Made by a program: the position numbers and the translations under genes. A stretch of 12,931 nucleotides of DNA from Actinomycetota bacterium (GTDB lineage Bacteria; Actinomycetota; Actinomycetes; Nanopelagicales; Nanopelagicaceae): NCBI GenBank assembly GCA_009700405.1, contig WLMD01000035.1, forward strand, positions 1-12,931, read 5' to 3'. Numbering within the stretch: position 1 is the stretch's first letter; every line of letters begins with the position of its first letter. Shown here in pieces: positions 1-7,330 of this stretch. The notes beneath the pieces are model-generated. The model saw only the letters and a list, made by a program, of their open reading frames with translations, did no database searches and was not told the origin of the DNA.

Positions 1-738
1 GCAGCACGATCACATCCTGAAGTAGAACTGCGTGGCTTCCATGGCCATATTGGTTCGCAGATTTTATCGATGGACGCTTTTGCGGTTTCAGCTGATCGAC
101 TCATTGAATTAATGGGCAAATACCGCGATGAATTTGGCGTGCAGTTGCCTGAACTCGACCTTGGTGGTGGATACGGAATTTCATATCTTCCAGAGGATGA
201 GCCATTACTTCCCTCAACTGTTTTGCCATTTTTAGCTAATGCAGTCAAAACTTCATGTGCCGCATACGGAGTAGATATCCCTCGCATCTCCATTGAGCCA
301 GGTCGGGCAATTGTCGGTCCATCAATGTTCACAATGTATGAAGTGGGAACAACAAAGATGGTCCTTCTTGAAACTGGCGAAACTCGAAATTACATATCTA
401 TTGATGGCGGAATGAGCGACAACATTCGCCCAGCCCTATATGGGGCTGAATACATCACTGTGCTTGCAAATCGCACATCAACTGCGCCATTGATTTCATC
501 TCGAGTTGTCGGAAAGCATTGCGAAACAGGCGACATAGTCATCAAAGATATTGATCTACCTGCCGATATTGTCCCCGGTGATCTATTAGCCGTCCCTGCC
601 ACTGGGGCGTATGGCCGAAGCATGGCAAGCAATTACAACCATGTGCCTCGCCCGCCTGTTGTGGCCCTTCTCAATGGAAAAGCCCGCGTAATATTGCGGC
701 GCGAAACTGAGGCCGATCTTCTCGGCCTAGATGTGTGA
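1..738 (+). CDS. lysA: Diaminopimelate decarboxylase, 3' part (5' end outside window)
   Basis: This PLP enzyme decarboxylates meso-2,6-diaminopimelate to L-lysine, the last step of lysine synthesis in the cytoplasm. The reading frame is open from base 1, so the internal ATG at base 70 is not the start; 245 C-terminal codons are visible and the N-terminal part with the PLP lysine is missing. Family motifs in order, in window residues: GFHGHIGSQ at 12-20, the glycine-rich phosphate-binding LGGGYG near 54-59, EPGR at 99-102, the active-site CETGD with Cys174 that reaches the neighbouring subunit's site, and the C-terminal GAYG...MASNYN near 202-213 that contacts substrate and PLP. It belongs to fold-type III decarboxylases; arginine or ornithine decarboxylase is unlikely because of the CETGD and MASNYN signatures and the threonine genes next door. 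hom begins 12 nt downstream, so cotranscription is likely. Confidence 0.97.
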   Translation, partial: AARSHPEVELRGFHGHIGSQILSMDAFAVSADRLIELMGKYRDEFGVQLPELDLGGGYGISYLPEDEPLLPSTVLPFLANAVKTSCAAYGVDIPRISIEPGRAIVGPSMFTMYEVGTTKMVLLETGETRNYISIDGGMSDNIRPALYGAEYITVLANRTSTAPLISSRVVGKHCETGDIVIKDIDLPADIVPGDLLAVPATGAYGRSMASNYNHVPRPPVVALLNGKARVILRRETEADLLGLDV

Positions 739-750
739 AAGAGTGAGCAC

Positions 751-2049
751 ATGAATTCCGCACTTCCTGTCCTTAAAATCGGAATGCTCGGCGCCGGCGT
801 TGTAGGTGGCCAAGTTGCGCGCTTGTTATCGGAGGATCAACGCGAACTTTCCACGCGCTCGGGTGCACGATTAGTGCTGAGCAAGATTGCGGTACGTGAC
901 ATCTCTATTGCACGTGAAGGAATTGATCCGGCGCTCTTTACCCTCGATGCAGTGTCGGTTGTGCGCGATCCTGAGATTGATATCGTCATCGAAGTTATGG
1001 GCGGCATCGAACCGGCCCGCACACTAATCCTTGAAGCAATAGCGCACGGCAAATCAGTTATTACCGCCAACAAGGCACTCCTTGCAACACATGGTGCCGA
1101 TCTTTACAGCGCCGCTGATAAGGCTGGCGTGGATTTGTATTACGAAGCAGCGGTAGCTGGCGCGATTCCAATTTTGCGACCACTTCGTGAATCTTTAGTA
1201 GGTGACCATGTCACTCGCATTATGGGAATTGTTAACGGAACTACAAACTACATTCTCACGAAAATGGATGAAGAAGGACGTGCATTCGACGAAGTTCTAG
1301 CCGAGGCTCAAGCACTTGGTTATGCAGAGGCAGATCCCACTGCAGATATTGAAGGTTTTGATGCTGCTGCAAAGGCCGCAATCTTGGCAGGACTCGCTTT
1401 TCATACTCGAGTAACTGATGCTGATGTTCACCGAGAAGGAATTTCTAAAATTACTGCAACTGATGTTGCTGTTGCTAAATCCATGAATCACGTCATCAAG
1501 CTCTTGGCGATTGCCGAACTAACACCGTCGGATCAAATCTCTGTCCGTGTTCATCCGGTATTGCTTCCGCGCAATCATCCATTGGCTGCTGTTCGTGATG
1601 CCTTCAATGCTGTTTTTGTTGAGGCTGAATCTGCTGGCGAATTAATGTTTTACGGACGCGGCGCGGGTGGGGCACCAACTGCCAGTGCAATTCTTGGAGA
1701 TGTTGTGGCAGTTGCTCGACATCGCACAGGTGGCGCTATCGGACCGCGTGAAAGCGATTATGCAGACCGTGCAATTGTTCCAATCGGGCAGACGAAAACT
1801 AAATACCTTATCCGTCTTGATGTTGCAGATAGATCAGGTGTTCTTGCATCGATTGCACAAGCATTTGCCGATGAAAATGTATCTATTCAGACTGTTCGCC
1901 AAACCGGACGTGGTTCTGATGCAGAACTTATTGTCGTAACGCACAACGCTACTGAAGCGGCGTTAGCTTCAACAGTAAAGCGTTTATCCAATATGGATAT
2001 GGTCAAATCCGTTGAGAGCGTAATCCGAGTTGAAGGGTCACCTCAATAA
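751..2049 (+). CDS. hom: Homoserine dehydrogenase with C-terminal ACT domain
   Basis: This enzyme reduces L-aspartate 4-semialdehyde to L-homoserine with NAD(P)H, at the branch to threonine and methionine. Of 432 residues, the N-terminal Rossmann fold carries GAGVVGG (14-20). The ITANKALL stretch (104-111) and the long family signature around 138-171, which includes NGTTNYIL, lie in the catalytic domain; DPTADIEGFDAAAK (195-208) supplies conserved acidic and lysine residues. Residues 351-427 form an ACT domain (LDVADRSGVLASIA), the usual seat of threonine feedback inhibition; inhibition here is inferred from the family. This is the monofunctional form, with no aspartokinase fusion. The Shine-Dalgarno is weak. 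The stop TAA shares its last A with the thrC ATG, which points to translational coupling. Length is normal for actinobacterial Hom. Confidence 0.97.
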   Translation: MNSALPVLKIGMLGAGVVGGQVARLLSEDQRELSTRSGARLVLSKIAVRDISIAREGIDPALFTLDAVSVVRDPEIDIVIEVMGGIEPARTLILEAIAHGKSVITANKALLATHGADLYSAADKAGVDLYYEAAVAGAIPILRPLRESLVGDHVTRIMGIVNGTTNYILTKMDEEGRAFDEVLAEAQALGYAEADPTADIEGFDAAAKAAILAGLAFHTRVTDADVHREGISKITATDVAVAKSMNHVIKLLAIAELTPSDQISVRVHPVLLPRNHPLAAVRDAFNAVFVEAESAGELMFYGRGAGGAPTASAILGDVVAVARHRTGGAIGPRESDYADRAIVPIGQTKTKYLIRLDVADRSGVLASIAQAFADENVSIQTVRQTGRGSDAELIVVTHNATEAALASTVKRLSNMDMVKSVESVIRVEGSPQ

Positions 2050-3131
2050 TGACTAATACTTATGTTCAACGTGGCGCCCATCAATGGCGTGGAGTGATCG
2101 AGGAATATCGCGATCGCCTACCAGTGAGCGCAAAGACTCCTGTAATTACTCTTCGCGAAGGTGGCACGCCACTTATTCATGCGCTCAATTTGTCGAAGTT
2201 ACTCAACAATGACATTTGGTTGAAATTCGAAGGCGCTAATCCAACTGGTTCCTTTAAAGACCGCGGTATGACGATGGCAATTTCTAAGGCGGCAGAAGAT
2301 GGCGCAAAAGCAGTTATCTGCGCTTCAACAGGAAATACAAGTGCCTCTGCTGCGGCCTACGCTGCAAAAGCTGGCATGGTTCCAGCAGTTTTGGTGCCAG
2401 CAGGAAAGATTGCAATGGGCAAGATGGCCCAAGCAATCATTCACGGATCTACTTTGTTGCAGGTTGAAGGAAACTTTGATGACTGCCTTAATTTGGCGCG
2501 TGATCTTTCAGAGAACTATCCCGTTGCACTCGTAAACTCCGTTAACCCTTTCCGCATTGAAGGACAAAAGACCGCAGCATTTGAAGTCGTAGATTTCCTT
2601 GAGGATGCACCAGATATTCATGCGCTCCCAGTTGGCAATGCAGGAAATATCACCGCGTATTGGAAGGGCTATAACGAGTATCGCGCAGATGGCATTTCAT
2701 CGCGATTGCCGCAGATGTGGGGATTTCAAGCAGAAGGTTCAGCGCCAATTGTTCGTGGTGAGATCGTCACCAATCCCGAAACCATTGCTACTGCAATCCG
2801 TATCGGCAACCCTGCATCGTGGGCACAAGCTGTCGCAGCTCGCGATGAATCAGGTGGACTCATAGATTCAGTGACTGACGAAGAAATCCTTAGCGCTTAC
2901 CGTCTTATTGCATCAACTGAGGGCGTATTCGTAGAGCCATCAAGTGCAGCGGGGCTTGCCGGGTTAATCAAACACGAAGCTCGTGGAACTTTGCCTCACG
3001 GAAAGCGCATTGTTATTACCGTTACTGGCCACGGGCTAAAGGATGTTCATTGGGCGCTAGAGGGCGCTGCAGATCCAGTTGTTATTCCACCTATTGCATC
3101 CGTTGCTGCACAAGCACTGGGTTTGAGTTAA
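2049..3131 (+). CDS. thrC: Threonine synthase
   Basis: This PLP enzyme converts O-phospho-L-homoserine to L-threonine and phosphate, the last step of the threonine pathway. The 360-residue protein is the short, actinobacterial/Bacillus-type ThrC. It contains the PLP lysine in NPTGSFKDRG (Lys70), the substrate/PLP segment STGNTSASAAAYAA (93-106), the glycine-rich phosphate loop PVGNAGN (194-200) and a C-terminal VTGHGLKD segment. The fold is type II (tryptophan-synthase-beta family). A threonine dehydratase or cysteine synthase is unlikely given the full length, the GSFKDRG context and the hom/thrB neighbours. The start overlaps the hom stop by one base (TAATG), with an AAGGG Shine-Dalgarno-like stretch at 2033-2037 inside hom. 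thrB follows after 9 nt. Confidence 0.97.
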   Translation: MTNTYVQRGAHQWRGVIEEYRDRLPVSAKTPVITLREGGTPLIHALNLSKLLNNDIWLKFEGANPTGSFKDRGMTMAISKAAEDGAKAVICASTGNTSASAAAYAAKAGMVPAVLVPAGKIAMGKMAQAIIHGSTLLQVEGNFDDCLNLARDLSENYPVALVNSVNPFRIEGQKTAAFEVVDFLEDAPDIHALPVGNAGNITAYWKGYNEYRADGISSRLPQMWGFQAEGSAPIVRGEIVTNPETIATAIRIGNPASWAQAVAARDESGGLIDSVTDEEILSAYRLIASTEGVFVEPSSAAGLAGLIKHEARGTLPHGKRIVITVTGHGLKDVHWALEGAADPVVIPPIASVAAQALGLS

Positions 3132-3140
3132 GAAACGACA

Positions 3141-4073
3141 ATGGCTAAACCTACTTTTCGTGCGCATCCCATAGAGGTGCAAGTTCCTGCAACAAGTGCA
3201 AACCTTGGACCAGGATTTGATTGTTTTGGATTGGCTCTTAATCTGCACGATCGCTACATCGCGCAAGTAACGGATGAACCAGCAATCGACCTTGATGTTG
3301 CGGGAGAAGGCGCCGACACGCTTCGTCGTGATGAAAAGAACTTGTTAATCAAGGCCATGTATCAAGGATTTGATTTCATGGGCGGTAAGCCTCGCGGTCT
3401 TTCTGTTCGCGCATTAAATGTAATTCCTCATGGACGAGGATTAGGCTCTTCAGCAAGTGCAATAGTTGGCGGGCTAGTTTTGGCCAGAGCTCTCGTACTT
3501 TCTGGAAATGAACGAATGATCGATGATGAGCTTCTCAACATCGCATCGAAGATGGAAGGCCATCCAGATAATGTTGCATGCGCACTTATTGGCGGGGCAA
3601 CAATCGCATGGCAAGAAAACCATCATGGAGCCAAAGTTGCCCGCGCAGTTGGCATTACCGTTGACTCTCGAATTAAAGTCTTAGCATTTATCCCGAATCA
3701 ATCTGTCGCCACATCAAAGGCACGCAAACTATTACCAGAAACAGTTCCGCACTCAGATGCCGTGGCCAACTCCGCCAACACAGCGCTGTTGGTTCATGCA
3801 CTATCCCAACGCCCAGATTTACTTTTTGTGGCAACCCAAGATTTCTTGCATCAAAAATATCGTGAAGAAGTTATGCCAAAATCCTTTGCCTTGGTTACAA
3901 AACTAAGAGCTGCAGGGGTTGCCGCATTTATCTCTGGAGCCGGCCCAGCTGTTTTGGTTTTGCACGCGGGGGAGCCAAGCGAGTTTGCCGAATTACAGAG
4001 AGCCGCAGGAGAGAATTTTCGGGTGCAAGAGTTGGCTGTATCAGCCACAGGAGCGACCGTAATCTCCTCATAA
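3141..4073 (+). CDS. thrB: Homoserine kinase
   Basis: This GHMP-family kinase phosphorylates L-homoserine with ATP to give O-phosphohomoserine, the substrate of ThrC. Its 310 residues show the three GHMP motifs: PATSANLGPGFDCFG (16-30), the ATP-binding PHGRGLGSSAS (96-106), and the C-terminal ISGAGPAV (264-271). GHPDNVACALIGG (140-152) carries the conserved Asp/Asn region. It is the last gene of the lysA-hom-thrC-thrB block. The gap to thrC is 9 nt with only an AAGAAA-type, weak ribosome-binding sequence, so translation probably depends on coupling. The gene order hom-thrC-thrB is typical for Actinobacteria. A GC-rich hairpin follows the stop by 8 nt. Confidence 0.97.
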   Translation: MAKPTFRAHPIEVQVPATSANLGPGFDCFGLALNLHDRYIAQVTDEPAIDLDVAGEGADTLRRDEKNLLIKAMYQGFDFMGGKPRGLSVRALNVIPHGRGLGSSASAIVGGLVLARALVLSGNERMIDDELLNIASKMEGHPDNVACALIGGATIAWQENHHGAKVARAVGITVDSRIKVLAFIPNQSVATSKARKLLPETVPHSDAVANSANTALLVHALSQRPDLLFVATQDFLHQKYREEVMPKSFALVTKLRAAGVAAFISGAGPAVLVLHAGEPSEFAELQRAAGENFRVQELAVSATGATVISS

Positions 4074-4081
4074 AATCGCTG

Positions 4082-4100
4082 GCGCGAGGTGATCTCGCGC
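4082..4100 (+). terminator. Putative terminator hairpin after thrB, no U-tract
   Basis: GCGCGAG at 4082-4088 pairs perfectly with CTCGCGC at 4094-4100 around a 5-nt loop (or 8 pairs and a 3-nt loop if the G-T wobble forms). It sits 8 nt after the thrB stop, exactly between two transcription units. Only GAGTTT follows, so a canonical uridine run is missing. Such tail-less hairpins have been proposed as terminators or mRNA 3'-end stabilisers in Actinobacteria. The role is inferred; the pairing is seen. Confidence 0.45.
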
Positions 4101-4104
4101 GAGT

Positions 4105-4134
4105 TTGGCAGATATCAAAGACCCCTGCTACGGT
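4105..4134 (+). promoter_or_regulatory. Putative promoter of rho
   Basis: TTGGCA at 4105-4110 (4 of 6 matches to TTGACA), an 18-nt spacer and TACGGT at 4129-4134 preceded by TGC, an extended -10. TANNNT-type -10 boxes are common for housekeeping sigma factors of Actinobacteria. The predicted RNA start is near 4141, giving rho a leader of about 113 nt. The location just after the thrB hairpin supports it. Confidence 0.5.
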
Positions 4135-4253
4135 TCTCTTATCTGAACCCCACATGTGAATCGTAATTCTGAAGCACTCAGTGGAAAGCAACACCTCAGA
4201 TATCCATCAGATCAAAAATAACGGGACTATTCCCATAACTGAAATGAAGTTCA

Positions 4254-5804
4254 ATGACTGAAAAAGAACCTGTTCGATCAAGTAGCCCTGAGTTAGCTTC
4301 GATGCTCCTGCCACAACTGCAAGCTGTTGCTGGTCAACTAGGAGTCGAAGGCGCCGGCAAAATGAAGAAAGCCGCACTCGTACAAGCTATTAGTGATCTC
4401 CAAGCTGCCAACCGTGAAGCCGCGAAGTTAGAACGCGAAACAAAACGGGCAGAGCGCAACAACAACCGTAATAAGAAGAAGCAAGAAGCAGAAGCAGTAA
4501 TCGAAGAGTCCGACAGCGATTCACAAGATTCAAAGAGCGATCGTGGTTCTGATCAAGGAGATCGTGGCCGAGGCCGCGATCGTGGCCGTGACAGAGGACG
4601 CACACGTGAGCGCCAAGGAAGCAATCCTGGACGTGAAGAACGTGAACCAGTTCTGAGCGAAGACGATGTCTTGGTACCAGTGGGTGGCCTTGTAGATATT
4701 CTTGAAAGTTATGCATTTATTCGCACAGGTGGATATTTGCCAGGTCCAAACGATGTTTACATTTCATTACAACAAGTGCGCCGTTATGGACTTCGCAAGG
4801 GCGATGTTGTCACTGGCACTGTGCGTCAAGCACGCGAAGGTGAACGTCGCGAAAAGTTTAATGCGCTCATCACTCTTGAGACGGTTAACGGAATGGATCC
4901 AGAGGAAGCACGCAATCGCGTTGAATTCTCGAAGTTGGTTCCCCTCTACCCACAAGAGCGTTTGCGACTTGAAACAGAGCCAAACATCTTGACCACACGA
5001 GTTATTGATCTAATTTCTCCAATCGGTAAAGGTCAGCGCGGACTGATTGTTTCTCCACCAAAAGCTGGAAAGACAATGGTCTTGCAAGCAATTGCAAACG
5101 CAATTACGACCAATAACCCTGAGTGCCACTTGATGGTTGTCCTTGTAGATGAGCGACCTGAAGAAGTAACAGATATGCAGCGCTCAGTTAAGGGTGAAGT
5201 TATTGCTTCAACTTTTGATCGTCCCGCAGATGACCACACCACAGTTGCTGAACTAGCAATTGAGCGCGCAAAGCGTTTAGTTGAACTTGGCCACGATGTT
5301 GTTGTCTTGCTTGACTCAATCACTCGTTTGGGACGCGCTTACAACATTGCTGCTCCTGCCAGTGGTCGCATCCTTTCGGGTGGCGTTGACTCTGCTGCGC
5401 TGTATCCACCGAAGAAGTTCTTTGGTGCTGCTCGTAATATTGAAGATGGCGGATCGCTCACGATTCTTGCCACTGCACTTGTTGACACCGGTTCACGCAT
5501 GGATGAAGTGATTTTCGAAGAGTTCAAAGGAACCGGAAACATGGAACTCATCTTGGATCGCCGCTTAGCTGATAAGCGCATCTTCCCAGCGGTAAACGTT
5601 GTTGCTTCAGGTACTCGTAAAGAAGAAATTCTCATGGGCACTGAAGAACTCAACATTGTCTGGAAGTTGCGTCGAGTACTTCATGCTCTCGAACCACAGG
5701 CTGCTCTAGAACTCTTGCTCGAGAAGATGAAGGGCACTAAGTCCAACGTTGAATTCTTGATGCAGATTCAGAAGACAACCGCTGGCCCAGGAAACGAAGG
5801 CTAA
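4254..5804 (+). CDS. rho: Transcription termination factor Rho
   Basis: Rho is a hexameric RNA-dependent ATPase that loads on nascent RNA and dislodges RNA polymerase. Of 516 residues, 8-50 form the helical Rho N-terminal (SAP-like) domain. Residues 55-130 are a charged, presumably disordered insert with acidic DS/SD and then DRGRGRDRG-type arginine-glycine repeats, as in other actinobacterial Rho proteins. Residues 137-215 hold the cold-shock RNA-binding domain. The ATPase domain shows Walker A PPKAGKT (268-274), Walker B VVVLLDS (349-355), the central-pore loop near GGVDSAALYPPKK (376-388) and GTRKEE (453-458). The ATG at 4254 has no good Shine-Dalgarno sequence and overlaps a five-codon reading frame (4244-4261). 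The insert explains why it is longer than the roughly 420-residue E. coli protein. Catalytic residues look intact. rpmE follows after 125 nt. Confidence 0.98.
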   Translation: MTEKEPVRSSSPELASMLLPQLQAVAGQLGVEGAGKMKKAALVQAISDLQAANREAAKLERETKRAERNNNRNKKKQEAEAVIEESDSDSQDSKSDRGSDQGDRGRGRDRGRDRGRTRERQGSNPGREEREPVLSEDDVLVPVGGLVDILESYAFIRTGGYLPGPNDVYISLQQVRRYGLRKGDVVTGTVRQAREGERREKFNALITLETVNGMDPEEARNRVEFSKLVPLYPQERLRLETEPNILTTRVIDLISPIGKGQRGLIVSPPKAGKTMVLQAIANAITTNNPECHLMVVLVDERPEEVTDMQRSVKGEVIASTFDRPADDHTTVAELAIERAKRLVELGHDVVVLLDSITRLGRAYNIAAPASGRILSGGVDSAALYPPKKFFGAARNIEDGGSLTILATALVDTGSRMDEVIFEEFKGTGNMELILDRRLADKRIFPAVNVVASGTRKEEILMGTEELNIVWKLRRVLHALEPQAALELLLEKMKGTKSNVEFLMQIQKTTAGPGNEG

Positions 5805-5929
5805 AGCCCCAAAAGATAAGCGTAAAAGCTCACCGATTTCCAATGGCAGCGCCTCGGCGTTACCCTTGGGCCATCACGAACTGGTTCACGACTTGAAAAA
5901 GCGACCCAGTCCCTAAGAGAGGTAAGAAC

Positions 5930-6145
5930 ATGAAGAAAGAGATTCATCCGCAATACGGTGACACTAAAGTCACCTGCGGTTGCGGCGAGACTTTTATGAC
6001 TCGCTCAACTGTAGCTAGCGGTTCCATTTATGTTGAAGTGTGTTCTGTATGCCACCCTTTCTACACTGGCAAGCAGCGCATCCTCGACACTGGTGGTCGC
6101 GTTGCGAAGTTCGAAGAGCGCTTCGGAAAATCAGGCGCTAAGTAG
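5930..6145 (+). CDS. rpmE: 50S ribosomal protein L31, zinc-binding type
   Basis: L31 is a small protein of the large ribosomal subunit that bridges to the small subunit. The 71-residue product has the zinc-type cysteines: Cys16 and Cys18 in CGCG, and Cys38 and Cys41 in CSVCHPFYTG, so it is the zinc-binding C+ paralogue rather than the zinc-starvation form. In zinc-replete cells this form is expected to dominate. The ATG has a clear ribosome-binding site, AGAGAGG at 5916-5922, 7 nt upstream. A promoter in the rho-rpmE gap is possible (TTTCCA 5837-5842, 18 nt, TACCCT 5861-5866) but weak, so read-through from rho is equally plausible. A strong terminator begins 6 nt after the stop. rho-rpmE-prfA order is the common actinobacterial arrangement. 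Confidence 0.97.
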   Translation: MKKEIHPQYGDTKVTCGCGETFMTRSTVASGSIYVEVCSVCHPFYTGKQRILDTGGRVAKFEERFGKSGAK

Positions 6146-6151
6146 CTTTCT

Positions 6152-6200
6152 AAAAAGACCGCAACCGTTACCTATGTAACGGCTGCGGTCTTTTTCTTTC
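6152..6200 (+). terminator. Strong intrinsic terminator after rpmE
   Basis: Arms 6152-6171 and 6176-6195 pair over 20 positions with one mismatch (A6164 against C6183) around a CTAT loop, and the hairpin ends in a T-rich tail (TTTTTCTTT, 6191-6199). The A-run at 6152-6156 makes it potentially bidirectional, although no minus-strand gene is seen near it. It is by far the best terminator in the window. Confidence 0.93.
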
Positions 6201-6239
6201 CCGTGTGTTTTTATTGGTGTGACTGAAATGGAGGCAATG

Positions 6240-7325
6240 ATGAGTAACAATGATCGCTTTGCCTTAGCCCATGAGCTTGTTCGTGAATACGCCGAACTCG
6301 AAGCTCAGATGGCTGATCCTGATATTCACAACGACCAAGGAAAGGCTCGCCAACTTGGTCGCCGATATGCCCAACTTGGACCTGTAGTTGCTGGCTTTCG
6401 TCAGTGGAAAAGCGCTGAAGATGATCTTGCTGCCGCAAAGGAGTTGGCCGAGGTCGATGCTGACTTTGCCTCTGAAATTCCTTCACTAGAGATTGCACGC
6501 GATGAGGCAGCAACAAAGCTTGAAGAACTTCTATTGCCTCGTGACCCTAATGATGATCGCGACGTAATCTTAGAAATTAAAGCGGGTGCCGGAGGAGATG
6601 AATCTGCTCTCTTTGCTGGTGATTTACTTCGAATGTATTTGCGTTACGGAGAAAAACAGGGCTGGAAAACAGAAATCATTGATGCAACCGAGAGTGACCT
6701 AGGTGGGTATAAAGATATTTCTGTTGCCATGAAATCCAAAGGAATTCCTGAGCCAGGCAAATCTCCATATGCACGTTTGAAATTCGAAGGTGGCGTGCAC
6801 CGCGTGCAGCGTGTGCCAGAAACGGAATCACAAGGTCGAATTCACACCTCCGCTGCAGGCGTCATGGTTTTGCCTGAAGCCGAAGAAGTTGAAGTAGAAA
6901 TCAATATGCAGGATCTACGCATTGATGTTTATCGCTCTAGTGGTCCCGGCGGGCAGAGTGTTAATACAACAGACTCTGCTGTTCGTATTACTCACATCCC
7001 AACTGGAATTGTCGTTTCCTGCCAGAATGAAAAAAGCCAGCTACAAAATAAGGAATCAGCACTTCGTATTTTGCGCGCCCGTATTTTGCTGGCTGCACAA
7101 GAGGCCGCAATGGAAGCCGCATCGGCCGAAAGAAAAAGCCAGGTTCGCACTGTTGATCGCAGTGAGCGAATTCGTACATATAACTATCCGGAGAATCGGA
7201 TCAGCGATCACCGTGTAAATTTCAAAGCAAATAACCTAGACGCCGTTCTCAATGGAGAACTAGATCCGATGATCCAGGCGCTTTTAGATGCCGATAAGGC
7301 CGCAAAGCTAGCGTCAACAAGCTAA
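6240..7325 (+). CDS. prfA: Peptide chain release factor 1
   Basis: RF1 recognises UAA and UAG stop codons in the ribosomal A site and triggers peptide release. I chose ATG 6240 because GGAGG at 6230-6234 lies 5 nt upstream and the resulting 361 residues equal the family length. In-frame starts at 6219 (GTG), 6228 and 6237 lie before, inside or too close to that ribosome-binding site. In this numbering, the codon-reading tripeptide is PET at 193-195 within VPETESQGRIHTS, the RF1-type PxT rather than the SPF of RF2. The catalytic GGQ is at 237-239 within SSGPGGQSVNT. The next gene, prmC, encodes the methyltransferase that modifies the GGQ glutamine. The gene lies directly after a strong terminator, and I find no convincing promoter for it in the short gap. 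Confidence 0.97.
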   Translation: MSNNDRFALAHELVREYAELEAQMADPDIHNDQGKARQLGRRYAQLGPVVAGFRQWKSAEDDLAAAKELAEVDADFASEIPSLEIARDEAATKLEELLLPRDPNDDRDVILEIKAGAGGDESALFAGDLLRMYLRYGEKQGWKTEIIDATESDLGGYKDISVAMKSKGIPEPGKSPYARLKFEGGVHRVQRVPETESQGRIHTSAAGVMVLPEAEEVEVEINMQDLRIDVYRSSGPGGQSVNTTDSAVRITHIPTGIVVSCQNEKSQLQNKESALRILRARILLAAQEAAMEAASAERKSQVRTVDRSERIRTYNYPENRISDHRVNFKANNLDAVLNGELDPMIQALLDADKAAKLASTS

Positions 7326-7330
7326 TAACT

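Noticed and set aside
1667..1939. 90-codon plus-strand frame inside hom
   Set aside because: It overlaps the end of the catalytic domain and the ACT domain of an intact hom gene, has no ribosome-binding site and no family resemblance.
4390..4716. 108-codon minus-strand frame rich in His and Leu
   Set aside because: It is fully antisense to the repetitive arginine-glycine coding part of rho; low-complexity coding sequence readily opens the opposite frame, and no start signal or family resemblance is seen.
5033..5656. Two minus-strand frames of about 100 codons opposite the rho ATPase domain
   Set aside because: Serine/threonine-rich products with no recognisable motif, exactly antisense to conserved ATPase codons; treated as shadows.
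5842..5872. Possible terminator hairpin GCGCC/GGCGT in the rho-rpmE gap
   Set aside because: The stem is only 4-5 pairs with a 2-4 nt loop and no T-run, so it is too weak to call.
6219..6239. Longer prfA start at GTG 6219 or ATG 6228/6237
   Set aside because: GGAGG at 6230-6234 would lie inside the gene or too close to the start; ATG 6240 has correct spacing and gives the normal RF1 length and N-terminus.
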